Position numbers and translations under genes: made by a program. The notes beneath the pieces are model-generated. The model worked only from the letters and a program-made list of their open reading frames with translations. It was not told the DNA's origin and did no database searches. Shown piece by piece: positions 1-12,300 of a stretch of 64,000 bases of DNA. This DNA comes from Gymnopus androsaceus JB14 (taxonomy: Eukaryota > Basidiomycota > Agaricomycetes > Agaricales > Omphalotaceae), in contig ML769476.1 in NCBI GenBank assembly GCA_009733575.1, positions 62,001 to 126,000 on the forward strand. The letters are read 5' to 3'. Position 1 is the first letter of the stretch. Every line of letters starts with the position of its first letter.

Positions 1-499
1 GAAAAAGATATTGGCTAGGTATGTATGTTCCATCTCTGAGCGAGTTTCTACGTTCTTTCTTGTGGTTATTGGGTGCGATTTCTGCAAAGATTTGTGAGGT
101 TTGTGCTGTGTAGAAGCTCAACCTGCGAAGACTGTTCGTTCTGGTTCTGGTCTTAATTATGATGATTGGCGATGTCCTTTCGTTTTTCCCGACGCGCGAC
201 TCCCGTGCTCCACTGTTGTAAAAGTCTAAGTGACAGATTGTATGGTGATGCTCGGGACGTGCTTTAGTCTAGTTGTTGTGATTGCGGGACGAGCTTGGGA
301 CTGGATGCGGACTCGTCTTCGGAGGTCTTCGGTTGCGCTGATTGGGACTCGATTGGTGAGGGAGCATTACCCGGGAGAGGTTGTTCCAACTTGCGTGTTG
401 TGTTTTGGTTTTGGTTTCCCTTCCATCTCCCTTCCATCAGTTCTATATTAGGTGGTCCTTGACAGTTCGCTAACATCTACTTCCTCCTTCCCTCTCTAG

Positions 500-1682
500 A
501 TGCAAACATCATGGTGTAACGATAAACCATCTGTTGTTTGCGCTGTGTGGTGTTGCTTGGGGACGGACTCATGTTGGGAAGGTTGGAAAGGACCCGCTGT
601 GAGCATCGTTTATTTCTGCGTTTTCCCTCTTTGGGTTTTTCTGTGTATTTTGTTCGTTCGGAGTGTGTATTCCTTTGACTACTTTATCTTCGGATGTGTC
701 GAGACGGTTTTTCCTTGACTTCGTTGACGTTGGCTTGCTGTCAGCGTACTTTTCCATTCTTTCGTTCTCCCCTTTTTCTATCTTACATTGTTAACTCATG
801 CTCGTATAGAATGATGTACACGGCGCTCAACCTCAGGCCGTATCTTACCCCGCTCCCGCTCCCTACGTCCTCGAATGAAGAAACGTACTTCTTCCTAGCT
901 TTAACATATTTTAACATCGTGCTTCCATCGTTCCCCTCCATTTTGGCGCTACGATCGAATACTCGCAAGTTAATCGGGAAACCTCGACTGACTCGGAAGG
1001 GCTGTGGGGTCGAGCCAAACAGGTTCGGAGTCAGGTTCGGAGGGCGGCGGGGGTTGTTGCATCCCTGACGGAGAAGGAGATACAGAAAACATGGGTCGGA
1101 TATCGTGCGCTGATGAGTGCCACGGAGAGAGCTGAGAGGGTGCGGCGTATGATGGGACGTCAGGCTGCAGCATCGACTTCGACTTCGACTCTACCGAAGT
1201 CGATCAACGAGGTTCACACTAGCTGGCGTCGTCGGGCCCGAGGCTCAAAGTACGGTAAAACTTCCACCAGCACCAAGCGCCGCCCTCTTCGGCTTATCAT
1301 TGATTGGGAACCTTGATACGGTTTATACGCAGGAGAAGTCGTATACTGCTACCACCACGTCTCAGCTTCTGCTCTCTGCTCGGTTCCCTCATCCCAGCCC
1401 CAGGCTTCTACAGCTACAGTCTACAGCGTCTATATCGCCCATGGTGACGTTCCAGAACTCAAGCCCGAACAACTCATCCACATAACTTCCGTAACCACCG
1501 CATCCCGTCTCAAACCCTCTGGTCTCCTCATCCTCTCGCATACGTTTAATAAGAGGCTGTGGATGCATTTATGTTGGGATGTGGAGGGGTTCCCCAAGGA
1601 GGGAAGTGGGGATAAAGATGGCGGAGAAGTGGAGAGGTTCTGGGAAGCGTTGGGGAGTGCTGTGGAGGAATTGTGTGTTTGA
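500..1682 (+). CDS. CoA-dependent acyltransferase-like protein, 3' part
   Basis: C-terminal half of a protein resembling the condensation/alcohol-acetyltransferase fold common in basidiomycetes. Exon 500-598 (acceptor CTCTCTAG, donor CCGCT|GTGAGC) reads CKHHGVTINHLLFALCGVAW. Intron 599-809 joins it in frame to LMMYTALNLRPYL and YFNIVLPSFPSI. Then follow LWGRAKQVRSQVRRA, LFGLSLIGNLDTVY, and the end AHGDVPELKPEQLIHITS...SRLKPSGLLILSHTFNKRLWMHL with stop TGA at 1680-1682. In this family the block after GNLD leads to the surface helix and a final strand ending in W(D/N)..GF, which is seen here as LCWDVEGF. The junctions near 960-1000 and 1320-1430 change frame and were not resolved; they are introns or lesions. 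The N-terminal half, including the expected HHxxxD motif, was not recognised in 1-499 and may begin upstream of the window. Substrate unknown. Confidence 0.6.
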
Positions 1683-2296
1683 GTAGGGATAGGGAGACGG
1701 ACGGGTGTGGTACACTTGGTGAATCGGAATGACATTTCGCTGTCGCTTTTCTCGTACTTGTTACTTTTACTTTGGATTTGTCTTTGGTTTTCGCTCACAG
1801 TATCGTATGGTGTATACTACAATAATCAAATAAACGACTGTAATAAATAATTTCAAATTATCATTATCATTCGGATTTAGTCCGAATCGAGTCGGTCAAA
1901 GCTGGTTATCATACCTTAATTTGGGCTAGGCTTCATCATCCCTTGCCATTAGCACTCATAAAAGAACTCTTCAAACCCTCTCCGGTAGTATACATTCTGC
2001 GTCTTTTTCAAGGTCCGACGTTAGAAGGAAAATGGAAGGTTCCAAATTTGTAGGTGCAACTTCTGTAACCTGGCTTGTGTTTCGACTCGGAGAAAATGCA
2101 TCCTTCATTACTATACATAATTCAAGTAAGCAGAAACACCATACAACTGGTGGAGCGAAATTTCTCTATCAGTACAACCAACCAACGTTCCTCACAAATC
2201 TCAAGCAACCCTACCACTTAAAGTTGGGGGGCACAGGGCCCAAAGTGTTGGGTTTGAGTGGCTTCCTTTTTATGAGGCGTCGTCTCCCCTATCCTC
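1683..2296. other. intergenic stretch, no gene seen
   Basis: Downstream of the acyltransferase-like gene. A 114-codon open frame at 2032-2376 on the plus strand shows no domain or splice structure and is taken as chance. AT-rich 3' flank follows the stop (AATAAA-like text near 1828). Confidence 0.5.
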
Positions 2297-3607
2297 TCAA
2301 AATCGGCTACATAAATACACATTGCTTGTCGATGGTGGAACATACATCAACTCCTCGAAAATGGGGTCCATGGTGATGACAAGGGTACCAGGATTACCGT
2401 TGTATCCCGGCTTAACCAATTTTGGGTCATTCCTATTTGCTTCGACATATTTAAGGAGATCTGCTTGTATTTGGATCGATGTAATTTTTTCCATCTTTTT
2501 TCGAAAAAGATTCATTCACTGGAATGGCAAGCTGGCGATAAAAATCAACATAGAAGGAAAGAGAATGGAAATGTTTCGGACTCACCACGAAAGGCGTTGA
2601 TTCCGACATAGTACTGCTCAAAATGGCCTAATGAAACTTGTGGTTGGACGAGGAAATGAGGGGAGCGTGACTGCTCTTCTCACCACATAAGTCGGCTCCT
2701 TGTCGAATTCTTGTTTAACCTTGAGTACTGTAGCCTTAGCTGGAGGATTGGCCAAAACGGATGCAAATCGAGCTGCGGGTACTAGCGCTACTTGCGATTT
2801 TCCATTCAGAAGTTCCGCTCATTCTGATAGAATGAATATCTCGGCGACTTGGGAGTAACTGGCGAACGAACGCCTTCAAGTGAGCATTAACGTAGTCCTT
2901 GACTTTTTGCTTTTCCATCATACAGCAAGAGTAGATTGAACACGATCGATCTTTGATTTAAACCAACATGTAGAGCCGACTCTTCAGTTAAGTGATAGAG
3001 GGAACATGATTTGTTCCAATCACAGAAGCAAAAGGTGAATGTTCTGTATTTCAGGATGGGTATCGGACCGACATATTATCCTCGATGATAGGAAGAAGGA
3101 GACATTGGAGAACTGATGAAATATAAAGTACCGCTGTGTGATTTGCACCTAGAAGTCTCGAATGAGAAGGGATGATGAAGGGCAAAAATACGCTCCTAAC
3201 CACTTAATTGAATATTATGGATTGAGATATCGGGGAACAAAGATGATGAACAAAAGAGTCGGAGCGACCAGAAAGGAGATCTTCGTACGCTGGAGCTTGT
3301 AGCAGCGTCCGAGTTAGAGAAGATGGAAGGTAGGATCATAGGACAGACAGTAAATATGATCATGACCAGATCATCTCAAGAAAGTGAATTTGAATAGTAC
3401 CTACCCTATCGTCGAAGTGCTTACCAAGTTCGCGATCGCTATCTCTTCTTCAATTTGTCGAACTCTTCCTTGAGTTTCTTCTCCGCGCGCGCAGGTACTT
3501 ACAAAGTTCCGAGTATCATCGATCTTACCAAAAAGACCGCACAAGTCGTTCAAGATCATTGCTTGCAAACCGCCGCATTTCCGCATTTGCAGCTTGTGGA
3601 GGATCAC
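2297..3607 (-). pseudogene. unidentified gene-like stretch, probably decayed
   Basis: Several minus-strand pieces look coding but do not join into one frame. Around 3607-3480 either frame gives a plausible helix (for example AEMRRFASNDLERLVRSF). At 3475-3430 there is KKLKEEFDKLKKR or, in another frame, RQIEEEIAIANL before a GTAAGC donor. At 2921 MMEKQKVKDYVNAHLKAFVR begins, and 2815-2690 reads AELLNGKSQVALVPAARF then KVKQEFDKEPTYV before GTGAGA. GTAAGT/GTGAGT donors follow most pieces. No family was recognised. It could be a small multi-exon gene whose introns were not solved, or a pseudogene. Confidence 0.25.
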
Positions 3608-4170
3608 AGAAGGAGAATACTATAAGCAGTATTTCTGGGATACAGAGTGCATAATGATAGCTCCAATTCGGCCAGAAAGATATTGGGATAGGGGAAGAAC
3701 GGGATCGTGGGCGCTAATGGTAATAGCCCTAAGCGGACGCGATGATGGGCTACACAGACAAATGACATTGGCACTACACTACTAAGACAACTAGCGGAAA
3801 TATTACAGTCGAAAGCAAAGCGACGACATGACACGGCATAACAGGTGAGTATAAGAAATAGAGACTCGAAGATGTACAGAAACCGAAACCGAAAGTGATA
3901 AATAACAGTATAACTAGTATCGTGTGGATAGGATAACAATGTAAACACAGTACAGGCCGTCTCCAGAAACGGGTGTGGTGGTAATATAACTACAGCAAAA
4001 AGGCTGGCTGCGTGGGAGAAGATGCTACAGGATGTCGGTCGAATGCAGAATACTGAAGTTGAAGATGCAACATTGGACGACGAAACAGATGTGAAAGGTC
4101 GAAATGATTAATGACAATGATGTGAACATGATGCAGAATGATGGGGTGAAAGGGAAATCATGGGCGTCGG

Positions 4171-5140
4171 TTATCCGTAGTAAACACTGCAAAGATCGTC
4201 GCAAATCAATTGATGTTTGAAGAACGATGAGCTAAAAAAAACTCACCCTCTGGCCGTCGTTGATATGGGTTGGAAATCTGTTCGCCCAGATTCAACAAAG
4301 TGATGTAAAACGGACGCCCAGTCCTCCCGGACATCCCAGGGAATTTTTGATGGTGGGTCAACCTCGATAGGCATGACTTGGGAAATCCCCGCGCATTGGA
4401 TGAGAACGATGAGCGTGCCTATGCCCCCGTCGCGGCGACAGCGATCGTCTCGTCGTTGAATATCTGCAAGGACGAGTGGATCGCTGATATAGCTTCGCTT
4501 CACGATCCGCGTCGAAACGACCGAGAATCTGCAAAGTTGGATAAGCCATACGAAGGACGTAACGAAAGAATGGGACTGACCGACGATGTCCTTCAGGGAA
4601 GTTATGCGGAGCCAAATCAATGACCAAGACTTGTTGGCGAATGTTGGAAGGTACGCGTTTCAGCTGAAGAGCTTGGAACCCGACCCAGGAAAGAAGTGAA
4701 GTATGTGCGGAGCAAAACTTTCGCAGGTTTTTGGCAATGTTCTCATCACTCGCATAGCCTGGTGCTGCAGGATGCTGCTGCTTGATGGAGGCCATCTGCG
4801 ATGTAGTATGCTGGCAGATGGGTTTATGGTGTGGCCAATGTACTTTTTGGCATTCTTGCGACTAGAAAGATCGAGTAAGAAAATGAGGACAATATGAATG
4901 GCGCATAGGACGTACACAATACTGAGTTACCATCTGAGAAATGATAAGAAAATTGTGAGTAAAGTTTGTGAGATAAGAATAAAGAGCAAGACGCACGCAT
5001 CCACCGCATAAGCGGAACCTCACGGCTGGGGTCTCGACCTGGCCACATTGGTCACAGATACGATAGCCTCTCTGCTTCTGGCTATGTGCCGGAGGAGAAG
5101 AATAGTTGGCGGCTGCAGGCTGAGAGTAGTAGGCTGGCAT
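4171..5140 (-). CDS. MYND-type zinc finger protein
   Basis: Five-exon gene with an N-terminal MYND zinc finger, a fold that usually mediates protein-protein contacts. Exon 1 (5140-4997) gives ICDQCGQVETPAVRFRLCGGC. Exon 2 is only 18 nt (4933-4916, MVTQYC), and exon 3 starts at 4861 with SQECQKVHWPHHKPICQ, completing the C-C/C-C/C-C/H-C ligand set. The rest follows the basidiomycete family with the body RVPSNIRQQVLVIDLAPHNFPEGH, then RRFSVVSTRIVKRSYISD after a GTCG|GTCAGT intron, then RRDGGIGTLIVLIQC, SQVMPIEVDPPSKIPWDVR and DFQPISTTARG. A last intron from GTGAGTTT joins to VYYG and TAA at 4171-4173. The start is the first ATG ahead of a low-complexity PAYYSQPAAANYSS leader. No catalytic domain is visible; the function is unknown, perhaps regulatory. 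The neighbours give no clue. Confidence 0.8.
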
Positions 5141-7470
5141 CGTTGGAGTGATTTACCACAGAAGACTGCTGTGACTCGACTGCATTTTCTGGGAGAGATT
5201 ATATACTCCCAGAAGGAGTATCCCATATTGGAACCGGGAGTGAAACACAAAAGCTTTTAGCGCCATGTAATCTCGCTACAGCTTTTTTGTTCTTTGTTCC
5301 TTGCGAAATTGGGTCTTTTGTTTTGAGAGACACGGTGCCATACGAACAAGTGAGAGTTCCAGAAAGCTAAAGACAAAAGAAAGCCTCGAGATCACGGGAA
5401 GTAACAAATAACAAAAAGACCAGTTTCCTTTTTGGGTTGACACAATTAGCGCTTGCAACGAGCTCAAATTTTCAACAAAAGAGCTCCCTTCTCAATCCAG
5501 TCCCTTCAAGCTAATGCACTTTCTGGGACAAGATATTCCCTGGCCTTCCGGGATCGACGACTCTAGGTTGGATAATTTTACCGCGCCGTTCCGGTGATCC
5601 ATCCGACAAAGCGCGTTTCGCCTGCAAAGCGTGTTTCGATGATTTATTCCTGGTCACACAGATTCTTTGATGTTGTTCATGAAAGGGCACCGTTTTGTGT
5701 TGGTTTTGTGTAGCTCCGCTACCCTCGCGTTTCGAATTCGGACAGAACTTTGAGAATATCTATCAATCTGTCTTAACTCTTGCTACACAGCAACAAATTT
5801 GCTCCACAGCTCAAAGGCACCGACGCAAAGAGAACAAAATCTAAACTTCTTGACCGGTACCGCGCCTATCATCGACTGCCTCTTTACTGTCCTCCCAGAT
5901 CTACATCTATCTCGGTATCTGTTCATCAGTTTATTTGGCGATGACGAGTGGCGGTATTGCCATAATTATCCTCCGATAGACTGGTATATTGTCCGATTTT
6001 GATTCATCGTTCGACAGAGCTTGGTTTTGATCCAATAATTTCTGAAACGCATTTGTATCTGATTCTCTAAAGATTCCAGCAGTCAGGCTACATTGAATCT
6101 CTATACGAAGTGTCTATCTTCCAATACGTTTTTAATTTAGAGCACATCCCCTCTTGGAACGGCTTGATTTTTGTTCCTTCACGGATTCACCTATCTAATA
6201 TCTATGAACAGGCGTTGCATCGGAGCTTGTACATACAGTTGGTGGCGTCTATCCTCCACTTGCTCCCTGTCCCAATCCCAAGTTATCGATACCAATGCAG
6301 TTCCACCACTGGCTCTAGATCCTGGTGCCCCCTTTCCTTCCCTTCCTTTCGTAGGACAGATGGTTACAGATGGTTACCGATTTACCATTCAGGAGCACAA
6401 GCGCTGAACAAGAGATACGAGAACCATTACAGCTACAGCCTACCACCCGTCGAATATTGATTCTGATTCTAGCTTGATTAATCGCAATCAAGCCTCGCCT
6501 CGTTCAACTTTAGCAATAAAATAAAGCTATTCAGGGTGTAAACCTAATCTTGAACCTCGGGCCTCGTTCACTGCTTCAGTGTATACTTGGTGACAAGGAT
6601 AGCTTCTTGCTTGCTCGCATCCACTTTTGCCGCTCTCAGCGTAGTCCCGACAAGCGCTAAATCATGATGACTGCCGCTAGAAGCTATATTTCCACACCCA
6701 GCTATACGGCTTGAATTGGAAGACTAGGGACCCTAGCGGTGCCGTGTAGTAATAACTTCCAACGGACCGAGTCTTACTGTGAAGCAAAAAAAATCGGAAC
6801 TACCCCCGAGTCAATTCGAACTTTGGATATGTACACGTATCCTAGTCATCCATCCCGGCATAAGTGACAGAAGGATGACAAAGGGAATGTCAGATTAGGA
6901 AAGCACGCGGGCATGAGAGCGGTTAATGAATTCAATTCTCGTTATGCTTAATTGCTCCGAATGCCGCTTGCAATTTGAGCACCTTCTGAACTGGTCAATG
7001 GTGGCTATTCATATAATTTTCTAATCTTTGCCTGGAGTCCAGTATTCTCGTTTCTCACTCGTTATCTCCCGCTCCACCATAACGAAATTTGTTTGACGTT
7101 GGAATTTTATACTGTTTGCCAGCCCTCCATGTATGACTCTGTATGACAGTGGCAAATAGATATTCAGGTTCTCAGTGTTATATTACCATGGCTTCAGCAG
7201 AGTCGTGAAATACGCCATTTCCTGTAACCAATTCCAAACGCCGAAGTAATTTACGTCGATCGGCCAAAGCTGTATATATCTGAAAAGCTGGTCGGAGATA
7301 TTTTTTGATTGCCGCTCATCACAAATGCTGTAGAGCGGGAACGGGCAGCCCTTTCGACTCTTTCCTTCCATGCGTTCTCAGTAATTACGAAGGAATCAGG
7401 CTGAATCGCCTCACAATTACAGTACTGCCCGGGGATGCTCGTTCCTCTTCTTTTCCTTTCCCTCATTCAG
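5141..7470. other. long intergenic region
   Basis: About 2.3 kb between two divergently transcribed genes. The longest open frame (6110-6460, plus, 116 codons) has no recognisable motif and no introns and is treated as chance. It presumably holds the promoters of the MYND gene (leftward) and the membrane-protein gene (rightward). No RNA gene was recognised. Confidence 0.5.
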
Positions 7471-9211
7471 AGCGGACTAACACTTCCTACTCCTGGGCCA
7501 GCCTCGAGCGCCAATCCTGTTCAATATGACTCTGATAGTACCCGCTCAGTCGCTGGTATTATATAGAGTTGCGTTACCACAGTCTTTGCATGCACTTGGG
7601 TAGCAGTGCATCCCAACATTCCTTCTGAAGCTGAATCGGGCTGGGCTATATATCGACGCAGAGCTCGGATCCTGGTTGTAGCTCTCATAGCGCCGGAATA
7701 TATTATTCTATGGGCTGCCAATCAATTGAGGTCTGCGAGGCATGCAGTGAAAGAGTTACGACGATTTCCTAGCTGTGAGTGGTAGATTGCAGCGCCCATA
7801 TGTGCTGGAGACTAACGAATTTCCAAAGGTCGCAACTGGACCATTACTCACGGGATGTTTCTCGTCATGGGCGGATTTTTTCTAACCGACAGCTCAGGGA
7901 AGCGTATTGGCGTTCTTCAGGAAAGGGATCTGGTCAAGCTTCTATCAACCGGACAAATTGCACTTCCGAATTTGTCTTGTTCTGAAATCATGGACAGAAG
8001 CAAAGGAGATGCACTTTCGAAGACTCTTGTCTTGATCCAAACTACTTGGTTTATGCTGCAGGTCATCTCTCGCGCCGTTCAGCATCTGCCTATCACCGAA
8101 CTTGAGCTCACTACATCGGCTTTTGCCTTGCTCAATATTCTGACATACATCCTCTGGTGGAAGAAGCCATTGGACATTCGTCATCCAGTGGTGATATCAC
8201 TACAACAAACCCGGGCACGAGAGGATATATGCTTTGCTCGGAAATCCCTGCTGAGTTTGGATGAAGTCGATATCACGGATGCGAGTAGTGAGGAGTGTAG
8301 CGAAGTAGATGCAGGCTGTTCGTTTTCGGAATCACATCGCGTAATCATTATCCAGAATGCGCCGTTAGGTCAAGATCAAAGCCTTGCTTCATCTTCAGCT
8401 CTATTGCAATCGAAAAACGATGCTTTACCAGTATCTGAACCTTCGACGAGAATACGAGTGCTAGACTGGATAAAGTCATTCTCCCGTATATTTGTGTTTC
8501 TGCATGCAGAGTTCTCGAAATCGCTGAATGCAATTACACAAGCATTCATCCGCCCTTGGCCTTCAGAAGCCGAGACAGAAACCAGATCTACCGCTTTGAT
8601 ATCCACCATTATTCCACCTCCACAAACGCTCGAGTTGGCCTCGGGTTCTCATATGTCAACCTTAGTAAATGGTAATGCTGGAGCCTCTTCAGCCAGATTC
8701 CTCCGACTCTCAGTCTGTTACATATACCCCCCTACCCAACCTAGCCTTTTCTACAAGCGTACCTACCTTCTACGGAGGTCCCATACTTACCTACTCGCAT
8801 GGGATCGGCTTGCTATATCCAACCGCGTTGGAGATGTTCATCGGGGCTATATTTGGTGCAATCCACCGTGCAGCTTGGAGGTTCCAATTTCCATCAAAGA
8901 TAGAACAAATTTTATGGCGGACAACATCACTCTGCATAACCTGTGCTCCATTGGTTTTGTGGGCTATATGGTTGCTGATTCAGGCGTTATGGCCTGTAAG
9001 TACGACTTTTTCCATGCACCACATTCGGTATTTGGTTTTTAAGAAAGTAGTGATACCGTTTATTACTTGGACCCAACCTTTTCGCGTTATATTCGTGGTG
9101 TATATTGTTTCCAGACTTGCTACGTTTATTTTGGCATTCGTACTTCTTAGAGACCTTCCCGCTGGTGCTCTGGAGGAAGTAAAATGGATAACATTCATAC
9201 CTCATATATAG
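7471..9211 (+). pseudogene. basidiomycete multi-pass membrane protein, apparent in-frame stop
   Basis: Member of an abundant, uncharacterised Agaricomycete membrane family. After acceptor ATTCAG the frame reads to STRSVAGII, then TAG at 7564-7566, then SCVTTVFACTWVAVHPNIP. Relatives have Trp (TGG) at this spot (IIWSC), so TAG looks like a nonsense change, unless ATATAG at 7561-7566 is itself an acceptor. The rest is intact: RRRARILVVALIAPEYIIL, intron 7773-7826, NWTITHGMFLVMGGFFL, SKTLVLIQTTWFMLQ, AVQHLPITELEL, NILTYILWWKKPL. A 49-nt intron at 8665-8713 shifts frame into VPTFYGG, GAIFGAIHRAAW and the family's closing block LPAGALEEVKWITFIPHI with stop TAG 9209-9211. A further in-frame GTAAGT..AAG intron at 8996-9043 is likely. 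The first exon with the signal peptide was not found. Confidence 0.7.
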
Positions 9212-9319
9212 TAATCAGTTGTGTTACAATAATGCATCGTACAACACAATATCATCAGTTGTTTTGAGGTATTCAATCACTACTACAAAAGATCCTTGAG
9301 CTAAATGTACAGTACAGCA

Positions 9320-12300
9320 TTACATTGTTTCCACTGGCAGTTTTTCCAACTTCTCTATACAATCGAGTACACTTCCCAGAGCGATCAATCTAAAGCTATT
9401 CGTACCAAAATCTTGTTCTCTCGCACTAACCCAAGCATACCACGCCTTGTCCAAGATATGCAAGAGACCTTCCCTATCCGTGACCTCCTCCTCTACACGA
9501 TCAGAGGGCTGGAAACCCTGCTTGATCTCCTTAACCAGATTCAACGTATGCAACCTCATCTTATACATCCTTTCCCTCCTCCATCGTCGTTCTTGACAGT
9601 TTGCAAGGATAACGCCAAGCACGATTTCTTCCTCCTTAAGTCGAATGGTTGAATCATTCGATAAGGTATGGATCGCCGATATATACCGTAGGTTGTCGAC
9701 GTAGTTCTGAAACAAATCTTCCACATCCTTATCTCTGCGGGATTTATCGAATGAGCCTAGAGGAAGATAGCAGAGTATACAATCTCGCAAAAGACTAGTG
9801 ATGCTCTCGGTTTCGAATATCATAGGTTTCGGTAGGCCCACAAGAGGGTCCTTGGGTGCTTGCGGAAGCGTGATTTCGCGATACATGAAGCCTAGCGCCC
9901 TGGTTGAATCGTAATAGTCTGACTTCCTGGGATTAACAACCTCGGCGGCATGCCAATCGGGGTTGGGGCGAATCAGTGGTCGGGGTAGCCGATCGCCACT
10001 GATATCGACTCGTTGCCCTTTTTTAGGGTAGTCAACAGCCTAAAGTGAACCAGTTATTAATCTTGAGGAATGGAAAAGATGAAATGCTTACTTGGGAGCA
10101 CAACGTTGCAAGGTCTTCGCATTGACGATCAAAAATACCTTTCTAGAAGGAAAAGCATTAGATGCAGTTCAATCAGACTAGTGGTTCTCTTCTATACCTC
10201 TGATTGATCTATTGGAACTTCGATTAGATGAAGACAGTAGTAGACTGGGAGCTGGGACTAACCTGCAATGACCAGCAGACGATCGGAGACAAGACCCTGG
10301 AAGCAAGTTGAGGGGATGACCTTGATCGTATAAAAAGCAACATTACCAGCACATCCGAATTAAAGTATTCAATAATGAAATTGCAAATATCTTCAACGGT
10401 GCTGTTTCTTCCAATGCTGAGATCCTCACCAGGGGGGTACTGGGCTGGTTTGACATTCAACGTAGGTAGAATGCTAGTGCAAGTGCAGACAGTGAACGTG
10501 TCTCTAGATTGTTCTAATGTTAATAAAAAATTATAAAACATGAAGCGCAACGCGTACCCATCCAAGTCTCCTCCACCCAAACATGATGCAAGAGATCTCC
10601 ATCCTGATGATGATAGAATATAAGTAGCATTAGCGGAATTTGGCATGCTTACCTCGACTCGGCAACACCACTACATTGATCAGATGTCCGAATAGACAAT
10701 TGGGAGGAGGTTTTCCGATGGCGTTGACATTTTGGACTAGGGAGCTATTCTCAGATTGACACGGGAAGTCAAATCGTACGGATAACATACCGTCTCCCGG
10801 ATGAGTGAGCGGGGATCGCCAAATCAAGCAAGCGCCCTCTATCCAAGTAGGTTTCTCATCGCCAGGACGTTGAATGCACGCTAATGTTTGGAGGAAATCA
10901 GATCCAAAGGGAACATACCTTTGGATTCAAGAAGTACATACCATAAATGTTGTTTTCTGGCAAACAATACGTGTTGCTATAAGCGGGTTTGTTTGGATCA
11001 TCCACGTACGCAGGGCCCTCGTCGGCGACACCAGCAAGGAGAAAACTATCTGGAATGGGAATGCGAGCATCATGCTTTATCTCCTTTAACGTCTGCATGC
11101 GCGCGACCCGGCGAAGTTCCTTCAAGAATTCACTGTCGATATATGTTCTTGATGAAAGCGTAATTTCGGCGCCACGGTTTAAAAGTTGCTCCAAGACCCA
11201 GGAAAGACGGAACGCATTCCCAAAGGAATGGGATGCAAGGAATTTATGACAGTCAGTAAGCGAATTGTCAACTAGCTGCGCATCAGCCACTGCAAGGCGA
11301 AGCAAGTCAAGAAATGCTGAACGCTGAACACCGCGATCTTCGAGAATCATAACAAGAGCTCTAATAAGTCTAATCAGTACGCGCCGTTGAAAGATAGTTA
11401 GTAGGACATACCTGTTAAAATAACAGGGCATTGGTGCTTCGAAAGCCAGTGCAATCTCGATGTCAGCCGCTTCGTTGGTACTGTTTTCGAATTTGTGCAT
11501 TGAAGGCCGTAGCCGCATACGAATTGAACTTCCGGGAATCTTATCGAGCTCCTTGTCCACGGCAACGACACCTTTGAATCCCAGGAAACGAATTTGATAC
11601 TAAAAACAAAGCAAGAAGAGATGAGTTTGCGCCGATGAATTATGATCTCAGAGCTCACTGCTGATGGCTTGATAGCACTATCGATGCGATTTGGACGCGA
11701 CTTGCACAAAGCTTCCCAAATTTCATCACCAAGCCCTTCAGAAACAGTCCCCACACCATCAGTGAAGAGGTAGGGCTCATTTCCTAGGTCCGGCATGATC
11801 TCCCATTCTCGTCTGTGGATCCTCACTGAGCTTTCCGTAGCTGTGAATGCTTGAGCCAACCGAGCCGCATATTTCGATGGGCACCACAGCAGAGGAGGTT
11901 TCCCCTCAGCCAGCGAGGTATCTTCCGGCGTAGCCTCTAGCGCATCTCTCTGTGCATCTTCCGATGTATCTTCCAGTACTCCAAAGTCACCAATAGAATC
12001 CCGAATATTCTGTGAAGTGACCCGTCCGAGACTAGGATGCTGGAACGGGTTCATGAACCACACAGAGTGTTCCCGCAGAGCAGAGGTTGAATATGCCAAA
12101 AACTCGAAGTGTCGACCAGCCAGCGTGAATCCTTCCTTCAAGATCGTACCAATTCGATCCTGAAGAAAATCAAACGCGTTAAGGACACGACTCCATCGTA
12201 AACGCATGCGATCCTCGTCACAGAATGCAACACGTATGAAGTAATCCTCAAACCCCGCGTATTGTCGAATAATCCGATTGGAATCGGTAGGGTAGGGGCC

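Noticed and set aside
6110..6460. 116-codon open frame as a gene
   Set aside because: No motif or exon context; overlapping frames are equally open.
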